Shown here: in pieces, positions 44,246-53,472 of the stretch
Numbering within the stretch: the first letter of the stretch is position 1
Layout: the number at the start of each line of letters is the position of its first letter
Source: Natronolimnohabitans sp. A-GB9
GTDB lineage: Archaea; Halobacteriota; Halobacteria; Halobacteriales; Natrialbaceae
NCBI RefSeq assembly: GCF_030848565.1
Contig: NZ_JAVDDV010000007.1
Location: forward strand, 154,485 to 218,484
DNA length: 64,000 nucleotides
Direction of reading: 5' to 3'
Position numbers and translations under genes: made by a program
Notes under the pieces: model-generated
Seen by the model: only the letters and a program-made list of their open reading frames with translations
Databases searched by the model: none
Told to the model about the DNA's origin: nothing

Positions 44246-45255
44246 GCGACGCGAACGACGCGACCTGGGCTGTCGAACTCACCCCCGAGCATCCGACCGA
44301 GCGCATCGCCGACCTGGCGGCGCTGGCCGAGGCCGAAGGGTACGATATCGCCTTCTCGAGCAGCCACTACTTCAACCGGGATCCGTTCGTCACGCTCACG
44401 CGGATGGCCGACGCGACCGACGAGTTACGCCTCGGGCCGGGGATCGTCAACCCCTACGAGGTCCACCCCGTGAAACTCGCCGCCCAGACCGCGACGATCG
44501 ACGAGGTCAGCGACGGCCGCGCCGTCTTCGGCGTCGGCGCCGGCGATCGGTCGACGCTGTCGAACCTCGGCGTCGAGCGCGACAGCCCGCTCCGTCGCGT
44601 CCTCGAGACGTTCAAACTCGCCCAGGACCTCTGGGACGGCGAGACCGTCACCCACGAGGGGACGTTCACCGCCCGGGACGCCTCGCTGAATCTCGAGACG
44701 CCCTCCGAGGAGATCCCCGTCTACGTCGGTGCACAGGGACCACACATGCTTCGGATGAGCGCGAAACACGCAGACGGCGTGTTGGTCAACGCGGCCCACC
44801 CCACCGACCTCGAGTGGGCCGCCGGCCAACTCGAGCAGGGGCTCGCGGAGCGTCCCGACGAGCGCGGCGACTTCGAGTCGCTTGCCTTCGCGAGTACGAG
44901 CGTCGCCGAAACCGAGGATGCGGCCCGCGAGGCTGCCCGCCCGCCCGTCGCCTTTATCGTCGGCGGCGCAGCAGAACCCGTCCTCGAGCGCCACGATATC
45001 GACCGCGAGGCCGCACGCGACGTCAGCGAGGCCCTCGAACGAGGCGACCTGAACGAGGCCTTCGGCCACGTGACGCCCGAGATGATCGACGCCTTCTGTA
45101 TCGCCGGGACGACCGAGACGGTCGCCGACCGGTTCGAAGCCATTCTCGAGTACGTCGACGGTATCGTCGTCGGCTCGCCGCTGGGGCCGGACCTCGAGGA
45201 CGCGGTAGTCCGGGCCAGCGACGCGCTTGCGACTGCGACGGGACGAGAGGAGTAG
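44242..45255 (+). CDS. F420-dependent methylenetetrahydromethanopterin reductase-like (Mer)
   Basis: The 337-residue luciferase-like (LLM) protein has AVELTPEHPTERIADLAALAEAEGYD, SSHYFNRDPFVTLTRMADAT, LGPGIVNPYEVHPVKLAAQ, VGAGDRSTLSNLGV and IPVYVGAQGPHMLRMSAKHADGVLVN, all matching F420-dependent Mer and its haloarchaeal homologues. In methanogens Mer reduces methylene-H4MPT. Haloarchaea use folate-type carriers, so here it probably serves methylene-tetrahydrofolate reduction; that is inference. Its stop is directly followed by tactgtcgg. Confidence 0.9.
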   Translation: MSDANDATWAVELTPEHPTERIADLAALAEAEGYDIAFSSSHYFNRDPFVTLTRMADATDELRLGPGIVNPYEVHPVKLAAQTATIDEVSDGRAVFGVGAGDRSTLSNLGVERDSPLRRVLETFKLAQDLWDGETVTHEGTFTARDASLNLETPSEEIPVYVGAQGPHMLRMSAKHADGVLVNAAHPTDLEWAAGQLEQGLAERPDERGDFESLAFASTSVAETEDAAREAARPPVAFIVGGAAEPVLERHDIDREAARDVSEALERGDLNEAFGHVTPEMIDAFCIAGTTETVADRFEAILEYVDGIVVGSPLGPDLEDAVVRASDALATATGREE

Positions 45256-45282
45256 TACTGTCGGCGAATCGATTCGACCGGA

Positions 45283-45483
45283 TTAGCTCGAACTCGAGGA
45301 GAAGAGACTCCCGATGGCGCCGAGCGTGAGGACGCCGAAGACGCCGAGCGTGAAGACGACCAGGATCGTCCCGACGAGAACGAGTAGCGGTGCGAGCCCC
45401 TCTCCCATCGCGACGTCGGAGAAGTACTCGTTCATTTCGACGATGTTGTCGACGATAACGTTCATCGGTGTGATGGTGTCCAT
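45283..45483 (-). CDS. Small single-helix membrane protein
   Basis: The 66-residue protein has one or two membrane segments (GLAPLLVLVGTILVVFTLGVFG and VLTLGAIGSLF) after an acidic N-terminus (MNVIVDNIVEMNEYFSDVAMGE) and ends in a run of six serines. Start ATGs at 45483 and 45465 are both possible. It lies between two genes of the other strand. Function unknown. Confidence 0.65.
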   Translation of the reverse strand: MDTITPMNVIVDNIVEMNEYFSDVAMGEGLAPLLVLVGTILVVFTLGVFGVLTLGAIGSLFSSSSS

Positions 45484-45614
45484 GTTCGGGGGTTGTCACC
45501 GATGGTACTTGGCCGTGCCGGTCCTGTGTCGCGCGTTGCCAGCCCCGCGGTCGGCGATCGGCGGTCAGTGACGATAGCAAACCGTATAAGCCACCACCGG
45601 TCGTAGACGCGGTC

Positions 45615-45815
45615 GTGACCGACGACGCGACGCTCTCGGAGTTCGTGGGGGAAACCGGGGAAACGGACGGCGACGACGCCGACGCGACGGCCATCGATTC
45701 GGGGCTCTCGACGTACGCCTGGGGTGCGTACACCTGTAGTCGCTGCGACAGCGACGTCGAACGCGTCTGGCGCGAGGACGGCTCGTTGGTCTGTCCTGAC
45801 TGCAAATCCTGGTGA
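45615..45815 (+). CDS. Small zinc-ribbon protein (DUF7573-like)
   Basis: The 66-residue protein starts at a GTG. It has an acidic N-terminal half and a C-terminal zinc ribbon (YTCSRCDSDVERVWREDG followed by CPDCKSW), with four cysteines in two CxxC pairs. It resembles small haloarchaeal zinc-finger proteins of the DUF7573 type. The role may be protein or nucleic-acid interaction. Confidence 0.78.
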   Translation: MTDDATLSEFVGETGETDGDDADATAIDSGLSTYAWGAYTCSRCDSDVERVWREDGSLVCPDCKSW

Positions 45816-45897
45816 TCTCACGCCAAACCCCTACGATCGGCCTTGTGAGACGATAACGAGCCGGTTCGATGGGGCGGCCTGCGAATGTCCTCCCGAA

Positions 45898-45906
45898 GCT
45901 TTATAT
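45898..45906 (+). promoter_or_regulatory. TATA box for cold-shock gene
   Basis: The sequence gctttatat is centred about 31 bp before the ATG at 45933. A second AT-rich word (ttttata, 45918-45924) is too close to act as TATA. A leaderless transcript is expected. Confidence 0.55.
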
Positions 45907-45932
45907 CTCCGTCGTGGTTTTATACAGGTGCA

Positions 45933-46127
45933 ATGGCGAAAGGTACGGTCGAATTCTTCAACGACACTGGCGGCTACGGGTTTATCGAGACTGAGGACGC
46001 GGACGAGGACGTCTTCTTCCACATGGAAGACGTCGGTGGCCCCGATCTCGAAGAGGGGCAGGAGGTCGAGTTCGACATCGAGGAGGCCGAAAAAGGCCCC
46101 CGAGCGACGAACCTCGAGCGTCTGTAA
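45933..46127 (+). CDS. cspA: Cold-shock domain protein
   Basis: The 64-residue CSD protein begins MAKGTVEFFNDTGGYGFIET and carries the RNP motifs GYGFIET and DVFFHMEDV of a single-stranded nucleic-acid binding OB fold. The lysine and tryptophan of bacterial CspA (KWFN) are replaced by E-F-F-N, as usual in haloarchaea. It acts as an RNA chaperone. It is monocistronic. Confidence 0.95.
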   Translation: MAKGTVEFFNDTGGYGFIETEDADEDVFFHMEDVGGPDLEEGQEVEFDIEEAEKGPRATNLERL

Positions 46128-46325
46128 GGCGTCGCTGGTAGTGGTATCGCTTTCTGATCGTTACAACTGACACAGCGACGGCTCCAGGCGGATACCACCG
46201 GAGACGACCGTCGTCGACGCTGTACAGTCGTTCGACCTGACGCAAAGCATATGTCCTGGAGTCACAACTGACGCAGTGATGAGCGGTTCGACCAGGTCCC
46301 CGGCGGTCGTGATCGTGTTCGAGCT

Positions 46326-47297
46326 ATGACTGACGCGAACTATCCGCCCCAGGCCGACGGTCGGGCGAGTACGCCCCTCGAGGTATCGACGGTGGCCGAC
46401 CTCTGTGCCGAGATCGAGGCAAACGTCGCCGAGGTGATCGTCGGCCACGAAGACGTAATCGAACACGTCGTCACCGCGATGTTCGGACGCGGTCACGTCT
46501 TGCTCGACGACGTCCCGGGCGTCGGCAAGACGATGCTCGCTCGATCGATCGCGACCTCGATCGACTCGACGTTTCGTCGCGTCCAGTTTACCCCCGATCT
46601 CCTCCCGACCGACGTCACCGGCGTGAACGTCTTCAACCAGAAGACCCGCGAGTTCGAGTTCCAGCCCGGTCCCGTCTTCGGTAACTTCGTCCTCGCAGAC
46701 GAGATCAACCGCGCGCCGGCGAAAACGCAGTCGGCGCTGCTCGAGGCCATGGAAGAAGCACAGGTCACTGTCGACGGCGAGACCCGCGACCTGCCCGAGC
46801 CGTTTACCGTGGTCGCCACCCAAAACGCCGTCGAGCCGAACCAGACCTACGATCTGCCGTTCGCCGAACTCGATCGGTTCATGAAAAAACTCCGTCTGGG
46901 CTACCCAGATCCCGAAGCGGAGGTCGAGTTGCTCGGACGGACGGTCGGCGAACACCCGATCGAGACCCTCGAGCCGGTCACCGATCTCGAGACGGTCGTC
47001 GCCGCCCGCGAGACCGTCGCGAGCGTTCGCGTCGAGGAGCCACTCCGGGAGTACGCGACGCGGCTGGTCGGGTACACTCGCGAACACGCACGCGTCGGCG
47101 TCAGCCCCCGCGGAACGATCGCGCTCTTGCGGGCCGCACAGGCCCGAGCCGCCACCGACGGCCGCGACTACGTGCGCCCGGACGACGTTCGGACGGAGGC
47201 TCCCGTCGTTCTGCCCCACCGGATCAAGACGACCGACCGGGACCGCGACGGCGCGACGGTCGTCGAGAACGCCCTCGAGCGCGTCCCCGTCGAGTAA
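46326..47297 (+). CDS. MoxR-type AAA+ ATPase
   Basis: The 323-residue ATPase has Walker A DDVPGVGKTML, a Walker B region VLADEINRAPAKTQSALLEAMEE, sensor 1 VVATQNAVEPNQTY and PFAELDRFMKKLRLGYP, all MoxR features. MoxR ATPases act as chaperones for neighbouring DUF58/VWA proteins. It is 2 bp upstream of a DUF58 gene and begins a three-gene operon with a transglutaminase. Upstream, the word acaactgac occurs twice, 101 bp apart (46163 and 46264). Confidence 0.93.
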   Translation: MTDANYPPQADGRASTPLEVSTVADLCAEIEANVAEVIVGHEDVIEHVVTAMFGRGHVLLDDVPGVGKTMLARSIATSIDSTFRRVQFTPDLLPTDVTGVNVFNQKTREFEFQPGPVFGNFVLADEINRAPAKTQSALLEAMEEAQVTVDGETRDLPEPFTVVATQNAVEPNQTYDLPFAELDRFMKKLRLGYPDPEAEVELLGRTVGEHPIETLEPVTDLETVVAARETVASVRVEEPLREYATRLVGYTREHARVGVSPRGTIALLRAAQARAATDGRDYVRPDDVRTEAPVVLPHRIKTTDRDRDGATVVENALERVPVE

Positions 47298-47299
47298 CG

Positions 47300-48337
47300 A
47301 TGCGACCCACGAGACGCGGCTGGACGGCCCTCGTCGTCGTCGCGGCCGCGATGGTCATGAGCTGGCAGTTCGGTCCACGGGCGCTCAACGCCGTGGTGGC
47401 TCCGCTGATCGTCGTCCTGGTCGCCGGGGTGGTCGCGACCGTCCGGGTCGATCGTCCCACGGTTCGACGCGTCCCCGTCGCCGAAGGAGCCGTCGGTGAG
47501 CGACGAACGGCTGAACTCGTCGTCGAGAGCGACGCGACCGTCTCGGCGACGGTCAGCGACGCCGTCGGCGACGGGCTCTCGGTCCTCGAGAGCGAGGGTC
47601 GTGGAACGGCGACAGTCGACGACGACACGCCAGTCGTCGAGACGACGCTTACGGACACGAATCGGTTCGCCTACGACGTCCGGCTCGAGGCCCGCGGCGA
47701 ACGCCGGCTCGGACCGGTTTCGATCACCGTCACCGATGTCCTCGGGCTCGTCGAACGCCGGTTCCGATACGAAGAGTCGACGACTACTCTTGTTTACCCG
47801 CGCGTGCGCGATGTCCGGGCTGGCCACGGCGACGCCCTCCAGTCGTTCGCCGACGCGGTCGCCGGCCGGGACCGCGAGGCGTTCGACCACCTCCGGGAGT
47901 ACCAGCGGGGCGACTCCCTGCGGGACGTCCACTGGAAGTCCGCCGCGAAGCGTCCCGACGCCGACCTCGTCGTCACGGAGTACGCTGCCGACGAGGACAC
48001 CGGCACCGTGACGATCGCCGCCGACTGTGTGCCCGGCCGAGACGACGAACTGGCGACGGCCGTCGCGAGCGTCGCCGACTTCTTGCTCGAGGCCGGCGTC
48101 GACGTCGGCGTCGTCCTGCCGGACACGGCGTACGAACCGGGCTCAGGGGGAGACCACCGACGCGATCTCCTGGCCGCGTTCGCCGTCCTTGAGGCCGGCG
48201 AACTCGAGGAGAGTATCCGGGAATCGGCAGACGTGCTGATACGGGTAGACGACGACGGAACGGCCGTCGTCCTCGACGATCGGACGATTCCCTTCGAGCG
48301 ACTCGTCGGCGAGCGCGAATCGGGGGTGGTCCCGTGA
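47300..48337 (+). CDS. DUF58 domain membrane protein
   Basis: The 345-residue protein has two N-terminal membrane helices (WTALVVVAAAMVMSWQFG, ALNAVVAPLIVVLVAGVVATV), a beta-rich middle domain, then the DUF58 motif GDALQSFADAVAGRDREAFDHLREYQRGDSLRDVHWKSAAKR. A C-terminal VWA-like domain follows. It is the standard partner of MoxR. The stop overlaps the GTG start of the transglutaminase gene by four bases. Confidence 0.92.
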   Translation: MRPTRRGWTALVVVAAAMVMSWQFGPRALNAVVAPLIVVLVAGVVATVRVDRPTVRRVPVAEGAVGERRTAELVVESDATVSATVSDAVGDGLSVLESEGRGTATVDDDTPVVETTLTDTNRFAYDVRLEARGERRLGPVSITVTDVLGLVERRFRYEESTTTLVYPRVRDVRAGHGDALQSFADAVAGRDREAFDHLREYQRGDSLRDVHWKSAAKRPDADLVVTEYAADEDTGTVTIAADCVPGRDDELATAVASVADFLLEAGVDVGVVLPDTAYEPGSGGDHRRDLLAAFAVLEAGELEESIRESADVLIRVDDDGTAVVLDDRTIPFERLVGERESGVVP

Positions 48338-50676
48338 GCACGGATTCGTCGCCGGACAGGAGTTCGCACGCCGGCGACCGAACAGTCGACCTCGAGCTCG
48401 ACGGCACGATCGGTCCGGAGACGTTCCGGCTGCTCGCGTGTTGTTGCGTGCTGGTCCTGACGGCGGCGTACGTAAGCGTCCTGCGCGAGGTGACCCGGGC
48501 GGTCGGCGGCACCGAGGTGCTGTTCGGCCTCGTCGGCGCGATGGTGCTCGCAGCGACGGTCCTCGCCTGGACGATCCGCCCCCGGACTGCGACGGTGCTT
48601 GCGGTCGCCGCCGGCGCGGTCGGCTTCGCCTACTATCTCGAGCGTGCCGGCCTCGGCGTCGACGTCGTGCTCTCGGCGAGCGATACGATTGCGAGGGACA
48701 CCGCCGCGCTCGCGACCGGGCTCCCGCTGATCCGGATGGTCGAAGCGGGGACCTGGACGCTGGCGTTCGTCCCGACGCCGGTGTTCCTCTCGTGGTATCT
48801 CGCCGTCCGGGGCCGGTACGGACTCGCCGTCGTCCCCGGCGGCGCCGCACTGTGCTTTCTCGTTCTGACCGGCGATGCCGGAACGACGGTCACGCTGCTC
48901 GGAACGCTCGCGGCTATCGGCGCCGTCGGCTTCGGCGAACTCGAGCGACGAGGCGGATCGATCGCCCAGGCAGACCTGCTCGCGGCCCTCTTTGCCCTGA
49001 TCATCGTCCTTTCGCTGTCGGTCACGTTCGTCCCCGGCGGCTCGGGCACGCCTGGACACTTCGCCGGCAACGAGGACGGGACGCTCGAGGGAACGATCGA
49101 TTACGCCTCCGAACGGTCGGGAATCGGCGGCTCCGTCGACCTCTCGCCGGCGGTCAGATTTACCGTCGAATCCGAGCAGGCATCCTACTGGCGAACGGGC
49201 GTCTACGACCGGTTTACCGGTGACGAGTGGGTCCGGACCGGCGAGCACGGCAACTACGACGGTCCACTCGGGGAACCGCCCGGCGACGGCGAACGCGTCG
49301 AACAGCTGGTCACCGCCGAGACCGAACTGGGCGTCATGCCCGCGGCCCCACACCCGATCGCCGTGGAGGGCGATCTCGCCGAGTACACCGACGTCTCCCA
49401 ACAGGGACAGTTCCATCCCGAGACGCCGGTCCTCGAGGGAGACACCTACGCCGTCGAGAGCGTGATCGCCGATCCCGACCCGGACGCGCTTCGGAACGCA
49501 GGAACCGACTACCCCGAGCCAGTCACTGACCGCTACCTCCAGACACCCGAGGGCGTCTCGAGCGAGTTCGAAGAGCGCACCGCGGAGATCACCGACGACG
49601 CAGACACGCCCTACGAGACGGCCGTCGCGATCGAATCGCATCTCCGCTCGTCGAAGGGCTACTCGCTCGATCTCGAGCGTCCCGACGGCAACGTCGCCGA
49701 GGAGTTCCTCCTCGAGATGGACGAGGGCTACTGCGTTTACTTCGCGACGACGATGGTCCAGATGCTGCGCGCCGAAGACGTACCGGCACGCTACGTCACC
49801 GGCTACACGAGCGGCCAGCAGGTCGACGACGACGAGTACGTCGTCCGTGGCACCGACGCCCACGCCTGGGTCGAGGTCTACTTCCCCGACCAGGGCTGGG
49901 TCGCCTTCGAGCCGACCCCGAGTGATCCCCGCGACGACGTCCACAGCGACGCGGTCCAGCAGGCTCGCTCCGACGGCGACGAGAGCGTCGACACCGACAC
50001 GAGCGAAGACGTGCCGATCACCGACGACGAAGACGAGAGCGAAGCGTCCGAAGAGAACGCCGAGACGCCGGACGTCGGCGAAGACGAGGACCGAGACTGG
50101 AACGACTCCGAGACGGACCCCGGCTACGAATCGGACGACGACGGGACAGACAGGGAGCGAAACGAGACCGAACCGGGCGAAACCGAATCACCCGACTCTA
50201 CGACGACGGATGAGCCAATCGAAGACGACGAAGCAGACTGGCGAACGACCCTCCTCGAGCTCGTCTCGATCTCTCGAGAGGCGGCCACCGTCGGCGTCGT
50301 GGTGCTGATCGGGCTGGCCGCAAGCGTCCACCGGGCCGGAATGACTACGCGGCTACGACGGACCATCGGGCGCTACTGGCAACGGCCCACCGACGACCCC
50401 GACCGGGACGCCGCACGCGCCTATCGGCGCCTCGAGTCCCTGTTGGCCCGCGAATACCGACCGCGCGAACCCTCCGAGTCGGCCCGACGCTACCTCGAGT
50501 CGCTCGAGGCCGAATCCGACGCGGAGATCGATCCGCGCGTCGAATCCGTCGTCGACTGCTACGAACGCGCGAGATACGGCGGCGGCGTAGGTCGCGCGAC
50601 GGCAGACGAGGCGATCGCGGTCGTCGACGATATCGCCCGGAAGCGGCTCCCGATCGTCGGTTCGTGGCGGAACTGA
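48334..50676 (+). CDS. TgpA-like transmembrane transglutaminase-domain protein
   Basis: The 780-residue protein has about seven N-terminal membrane helices (residues about 30-235) and an extracytoplasmic transglutaminase core with catalytic Cys467 in DEGYCVYFATT, His510 in TDAHAWVEVYF, and an acidic residue at 526 in VAFEPTPSDP. A long Asp/Glu/Thr-rich stretch (about 545-640), a last membrane helix and a cytoplasmic DUF4129-like tail (ARAYRRLESLLAREY) follow. With MoxR and DUF58 it forms a conserved cassette. It may cross-link or cleave surface proteins; the substrate is unknown. Starts at a GTG. Confidence 0.92.
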   Translation: MSTDSSPDRSSHAGDRTVDLELDGTIGPETFRLLACCCVLVLTAAYVSVLREVTRAVGGTEVLFGLVGAMVLAATVLAWTIRPRTATVLAVAAGAVGFAYYLERAGLGVDVVLSASDTIARDTAALATGLPLIRMVEAGTWTLAFVPTPVFLSWYLAVRGRYGLAVVPGGAALCFLVLTGDAGTTVTLLGTLAAIGAVGFGELERRGGSIAQADLLAALFALIIVLSLSVTFVPGGSGTPGHFAGNEDGTLEGTIDYASERSGIGGSVDLSPAVRFTVESEQASYWRTGVYDRFTGDEWVRTGEHGNYDGPLGEPPGDGERVEQLVTAETELGVMPAAPHPIAVEGDLAEYTDVSQQGQFHPETPVLEGDTYAVESVIADPDPDALRNAGTDYPEPVTDRYLQTPEGVSSEFEERTAEITDDADTPYETAVAIESHLRSSKGYSLDLERPDGNVAEEFLLEMDEGYCVYFATTMVQMLRAEDVPARYVTGYTSGQQVDDDEYVVRGTDAHAWVEVYFPDQGWVAFEPTPSDPRDDVHSDAVQQARSDGDESVDTDTSEDVPITDDEDESEASEENAETPDVGEDEDRDWNDSETDPGYESDDDGTDRERNETEPGETESPDSTTTDEPIEDDEADWRTTLLELVSISREAATVGVVVLIGLAASVHRAGMTTRLRRTIGRYWQRPTDDPDRDAARAYRRLESLLAREYRPREPSESARRYLESLEAESDAEIDPRVESVVDCYERARYGGGVGRATADEAIAVVDDIARKRLPIVGSWRN

Positions 50677-50728
50677 TCGGTCGCTCACTGAAAAAGAACC
50701 GCGTGACGGAATACGGGTCCCGATAGTG

Positions 50729-50736
50729 TTTAATAT
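50729..50736 (+). promoter_or_regulatory. TATA box for aSUI1 gene
   Basis: The sequence tttaatat ends 25 bp before the ATG at 50761, the spacing of a leaderless archaeal promoter. Confidence 0.6.
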
Positions 50737-50760
50737 GGGCGATTCGTACCATGGAACGTA

Positions 50761-51054
50761 ATGTCGGAAGTCTGCTCGACGTGCGGGCTGCCTGAGGAAC
50801 TCTGCGTCTGTGAGGACGTAGCCAAGGGCCAACAGCAACTCAACATCCGCATTGACGAGCGCAGATACGGTAAAGAGGTAACGATCATCGAAGGATTCGA
50901 TCCGAAGGACGTCGACCTGGATAGTCTCTCGTCGGATCTCAAGTCCAAGTTCGCCTGTGGTGGCACCGTCGAGGACGGCCAGATCGAACTTCAGGGCAAC
51001 CACACGGGACGTATCGAGGAGTTCCTTCGGGACCGCGGCTTCAACGTCGCCTAA
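50761..51054 (+). CDS. Translation initiation factor aSUI1 (eIF1 homologue)
   Basis: The 97-residue protein has an N-terminal four-cysteine zinc motif ([13 protein letters not shown]) and the SUI1 fold: [45 protein letters not shown] and a final RGFNVA. aIF1 binds the small ribosomal subunit and proofreads start-codon selection. Monocistronic, with a clear TATA box. Confidence 0.95.
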   Translation: MSEVCSTCGLPEELCVCEDVAKGQQQLNIRIDERRYGKEVTIIEGFDPKDVDLDSLSSDLKSKFACGGTVEDGQIELQGNHTGRIEEFLRDRGFNVA

Positions 51055-51209
51055 CTCGAGCCCGCCGATGATCTGAGACGACTTCCGAACCTCACGGCCG
51101 TCTCGTAACGCCTTCTCAGCGACTCGCGATTTTCCGTTTTTCCAGCCGCCAAGTCTCCGACTTCTCTCGGCGACGGGACGAGGGATCGATACGGTCGTTC
51201 GGACTGTCT

Positions 51210-51400
51210 ACATTAGGGACAGGCAGAGTGTCCCGGGCCACCGTGTCCTGGAGGGGCCGACTCCCACGGACACAACACGTGTTCGGGTATTCACCCTTGA
51301 ACGGGCGTGAACCATACTTTGCGGTGAGCGCGGGAGAAAGTAAAGATCGTTGCGCAGCGAGGGTAGACACGGACGCCGCGGGTCACCGCGCCCGCGGTAC
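51210..51400. other. Structured non-coding region between convergent genes
   Basis: No protein gene is convincing in 51055-51404, although long open frames exist on both strands. The sequence folds well: gtgtcc (51242-51247) and ggacac (51269-51274) enclose tggag and ctccca with a ggggccga loop, and gttcgggt (51281-51288) pairs with acccttgaac. A third GC-rich stem follows near 51380-51395. It could be a small stable RNA or a bidirectional terminator. It lacks the conserved words of RNase P and SRP RNAs. The call is weak. Confidence 0.3.
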
Positions 51401-51404
51401 TTCA

Positions 51405-51770
51405 CTAAAACGGCGATTCGGCGTTTGTCGATTCCTCCGTGTCGTCGTCCTCGCGGACGAGCCCGAACTTCATCCCATATTTCTCGAGTCCGCCTTCCAT
51501 GCTCTCGACGCGAGCGTCTGCAGTGCCCTCATACGAGCCGATGAGCTGTGCCGCCTGGACGCTCGCCTTACCATGCGGGCAGACCGTCACGATGTGGTCT
51601 TCGCCCTCGAGTTCCTCGATACGACTTGAAAGTTCGTGGAACGGAAGGTTCTCGCTGTCGGGAATGTGGCTGTGGTTGAAGCTCCGCTCGTCGCGGATGT
51701 CGACGACACAGACGTCGCCATTGTCCTCGAGGAGTTCCTTGACCTCGTCTGGGGAGATTTCGCCGTCCAT
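51405..51770 (-). CDS. Rhodanese-like domain protein
   Basis: The 121-residue single-domain protein starts MDGEISPDEVKELLEDNGDV and has the rhodanese motifs VVDIRDERSFNHSHIPDSENLP and the active-site loop VTVCPHGKASVQAA, in which Cys is the sulfur-carrying nucleophile. The tail is acidic. It transfers sulfane sulfur or acts in redox signalling. The ATG at 51770 is preferred over 51806, which would add 12 basic residues. Confidence 0.88.
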   Translation of the reverse strand: MDGEISPDEVKELLEDNGDVCVVDIRDERSFNHSHIPDSENLPFHELSSRIEELEGEDHIVTVCPHGKASVQAAQLIGSYEGTADARVESMEGGLEKYGMKFGLVREDDDTEESTNAESPF

Positions 51771-51942
51771 TACCGTCGCGTTAGAACGCCGGGTGAATAA
51801 GCCCACGGGTCGGTTTCACGCACAGATGGCTCGAGTCCGCAGCGAGTCCAATCTCGGAGCGACCGTCACACGGGCTACGCCGGGAGACTCGAGGAGGCCC
51901 GCCGACGCCGGCGACCCACTCGATTGACAACTGCCGACCGTA

Positions 51943-52542
51943 TCACAGCAGGCCGTCTTCTTTCGCCAGCAACAGCGCCGTCATCGTCGAGTCGTTGGCC
52001 GGCTGCTCGCGAGCGCGCTCGAGAGCCTCGTCGACTGGCACCGTCGTCACCTCGAGGAACTCGTTGGTATCTAGTTTGCGCTCGCCAGGCTCGAGTCCTT
52101 CGGCGAAGACGATCCCCCGGTCGTGGCGGAGGACGCCAGTTGCGACCGCGTATTCCTGGAGAAGAGCCGTGCTCGTGGGCCTGAAGCCGGTTTCCTCCTC
52201 GAGTTCGCGTTCGGCCGCGGCCGTGTAGGACTCGCCGTCCTCGACGATACCAGCGGGGAGCTCGAGGTGGGTCTCGCGGATCGTCGGCCGGAACTGTTCG
52301 ACGAAAAGGAGCCGGTCATCGTCCGTCGAGTCGGTGTCGTCGACGGACGCGACGAGGTCGCCCTCGATCTTTGCGACCACGACGACCGCCGGCGGAAGAT
52401 CCGCCCAGTAGTAGCGATTTGCCGTGCCGTCGGGCTGTTCGAGTAGGTCGTAGCCGCCGTCGTACCACGGCGTCTCGTACTCGGTGACTTCCTCGCGGAG
52501 TTCCCACGTTTCGGGAACGCCGTCCTCGTCTGGTGCCGTCAT
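51943..52542 (-). CDS. NUDIX hydrolase, ADP-ribose pyrophosphatase-like
   Basis: The 199-residue protein has the NUDIX box as GIVEDGESYTAAAERELEEETGF, read from the glycine to the Glu-Glu pair, preceded by LLFVEQFRPTIRETHLELPAG. This is the arrangement of ADP-ribose and related sugar nucleotide pyrophosphatases. It probably cleans up nucleotide-sugar by-products. Transcribed alone; the ABC exporter genes upstream are 93 bp away in the same direction and very different in base composition. Confidence 0.88.
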   Translation of the reverse strand: MTAPDEDGVPETWELREEVTEYETPWYDGGYDLLEQPDGTANRYYWADLPPAVVVVAKIEGDLVASVDDTDSTDDDRLLFVEQFRPTIRETHLELPAGIVEDGESYTAAAERELEEETGFRPTSTALLQEYAVATGVLRHDRGIVFAEGLEPGERKLDTNEFLEVTTVPVDEALERAREQPANDSTMTALLLAKEDGLL

Positions 52543-52635
52543 CGGGAGTAGCTGTCGGCCTCGAGCGGGTAATAGGTGCCGTTTGGCGGATCGGTTCCGT
52601 CGGACGAGATGGACGTAAATCGAGTGGGGAACGTA

Positions 52636-53472
52636 TTAATATTGACCCATCAATCCACGTGAACGAGCGACACGGGCACAGAACTGAAAGACCATGTATC
52701 CAACAACTGAATAGAATATCGCAGTTCCACAAAGAATCCCAATTTCGAGGAGCGAAAACTCCCACAATCGAACGCCATCTCGCATCGCCACCTGCATCAT
52801 CGACGATCCTTGCACCAGGGGGAGAAGTGCCAGGAGATTACTCCCCGCACTTGGTGCTGCAATCAATCCGATAATTACGAACTGCATGAGTTGAGACACA
52901 CTATCTAGCTTTTTATATATCAGCGTAAGTCCGGCAAAAATAAAGCCAATACCAACGATCGACATTAGCGTTAGCAACGCTATTGGAAGTATCGAAATGA
53001 CATCAAATGCCAAATATCTCCCTGTAGAGACCATCATGAGAGCTAGTATAAGCATGCCGAGAATGAGGCTCAAAAAGATATTCACACAGACTTTTGAGAT
53101 CATTATAGTCCCGAACCCGTGAGGAGACATATACAACTGTTCGAGTGTTCCCCATCTCGATTCTTGTGTAACTTCTCTTGAAAGGCTGAAATACGCAGTC
53201 TGGGCCATCGTCCAGAGGAACCAACCCACGATAAAAGCGTCGAGCGTCGATCCAAGTGATCCAGCTCCGGATCCACCAACGTTCTCTACCGCAGCTTGTC
53301 CTCCGAAGAAGATAATGGCGAAAAACAAATAGATTCCTAGTATTTGTGCAGCGAAGTTGACCTTGTACCTAGCAAGCAGCAAAAAATTCATTCGTAAAAC
53401 CGTCCATAGTAATAAACCGACACTCGCAGTACGGGCCGACGTGCCACCGCTGGCTTTCGCATTGCTCATCAC
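52636..53472 (-). CDS. ABC-2 type exporter permease
   Basis: The 278-residue protein has six membrane helices, including KVNFAAQILGIYLFFAIIFF, FIVGWFLWTMAQTAYFSL and FGTIMISKVCVNIFLSLILG, with the ABC-2 motif ESRWGTLEQLYMSP between helices 2 and 3. It belongs to the DrrB/YadH-like ABC-2 family that exports lipids, drugs or peptides. Its start overlaps the ATPase stop by 4 bp. The gene is much richer in A and T than the surroundings, a sign of transfer. With the ATPase and the peptide ORF upstream it forms a likely export cassette. Confidence 0.9.
   Translation of the reverse strand: MMSNAKASGGTSARTASVGLLLWTVLRMNFLLLARYKVNFAAQILGIYLFFAIIFFGGQAAVENVGGSGAGSLGSTLDAFIVGWFLWTMAQTAYFSLSREVTQESRWGTLEQLYMSPHGFGTIMISKVCVNIFLSLILGMLILALMMVSTGRYLAFDVISILPIALLTLMSIVGIGFIFAGLTLIYKKLDSVSQLMQFVIIGLIAAPSAGSNLLALLPLVQGSSMMQVAMRDGVRLWEFSLLEIGILCGTAIFYSVVGYMVFQFCARVARSRGLMGQY

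Noticed and set aside
47794..49944. 716-codon open frame on the minus strand opposite DUF58 and transglutaminase genes
   Set aside because: It is an antisense shadow; the plus-strand genes carry catalytic motifs.
51116..51370. 84-codon minus-strand frame downstream of aSUI1
   Set aside because: Composition is basic and unlike local proteins, and it overlaps a region better explained by RNA or terminator structure.
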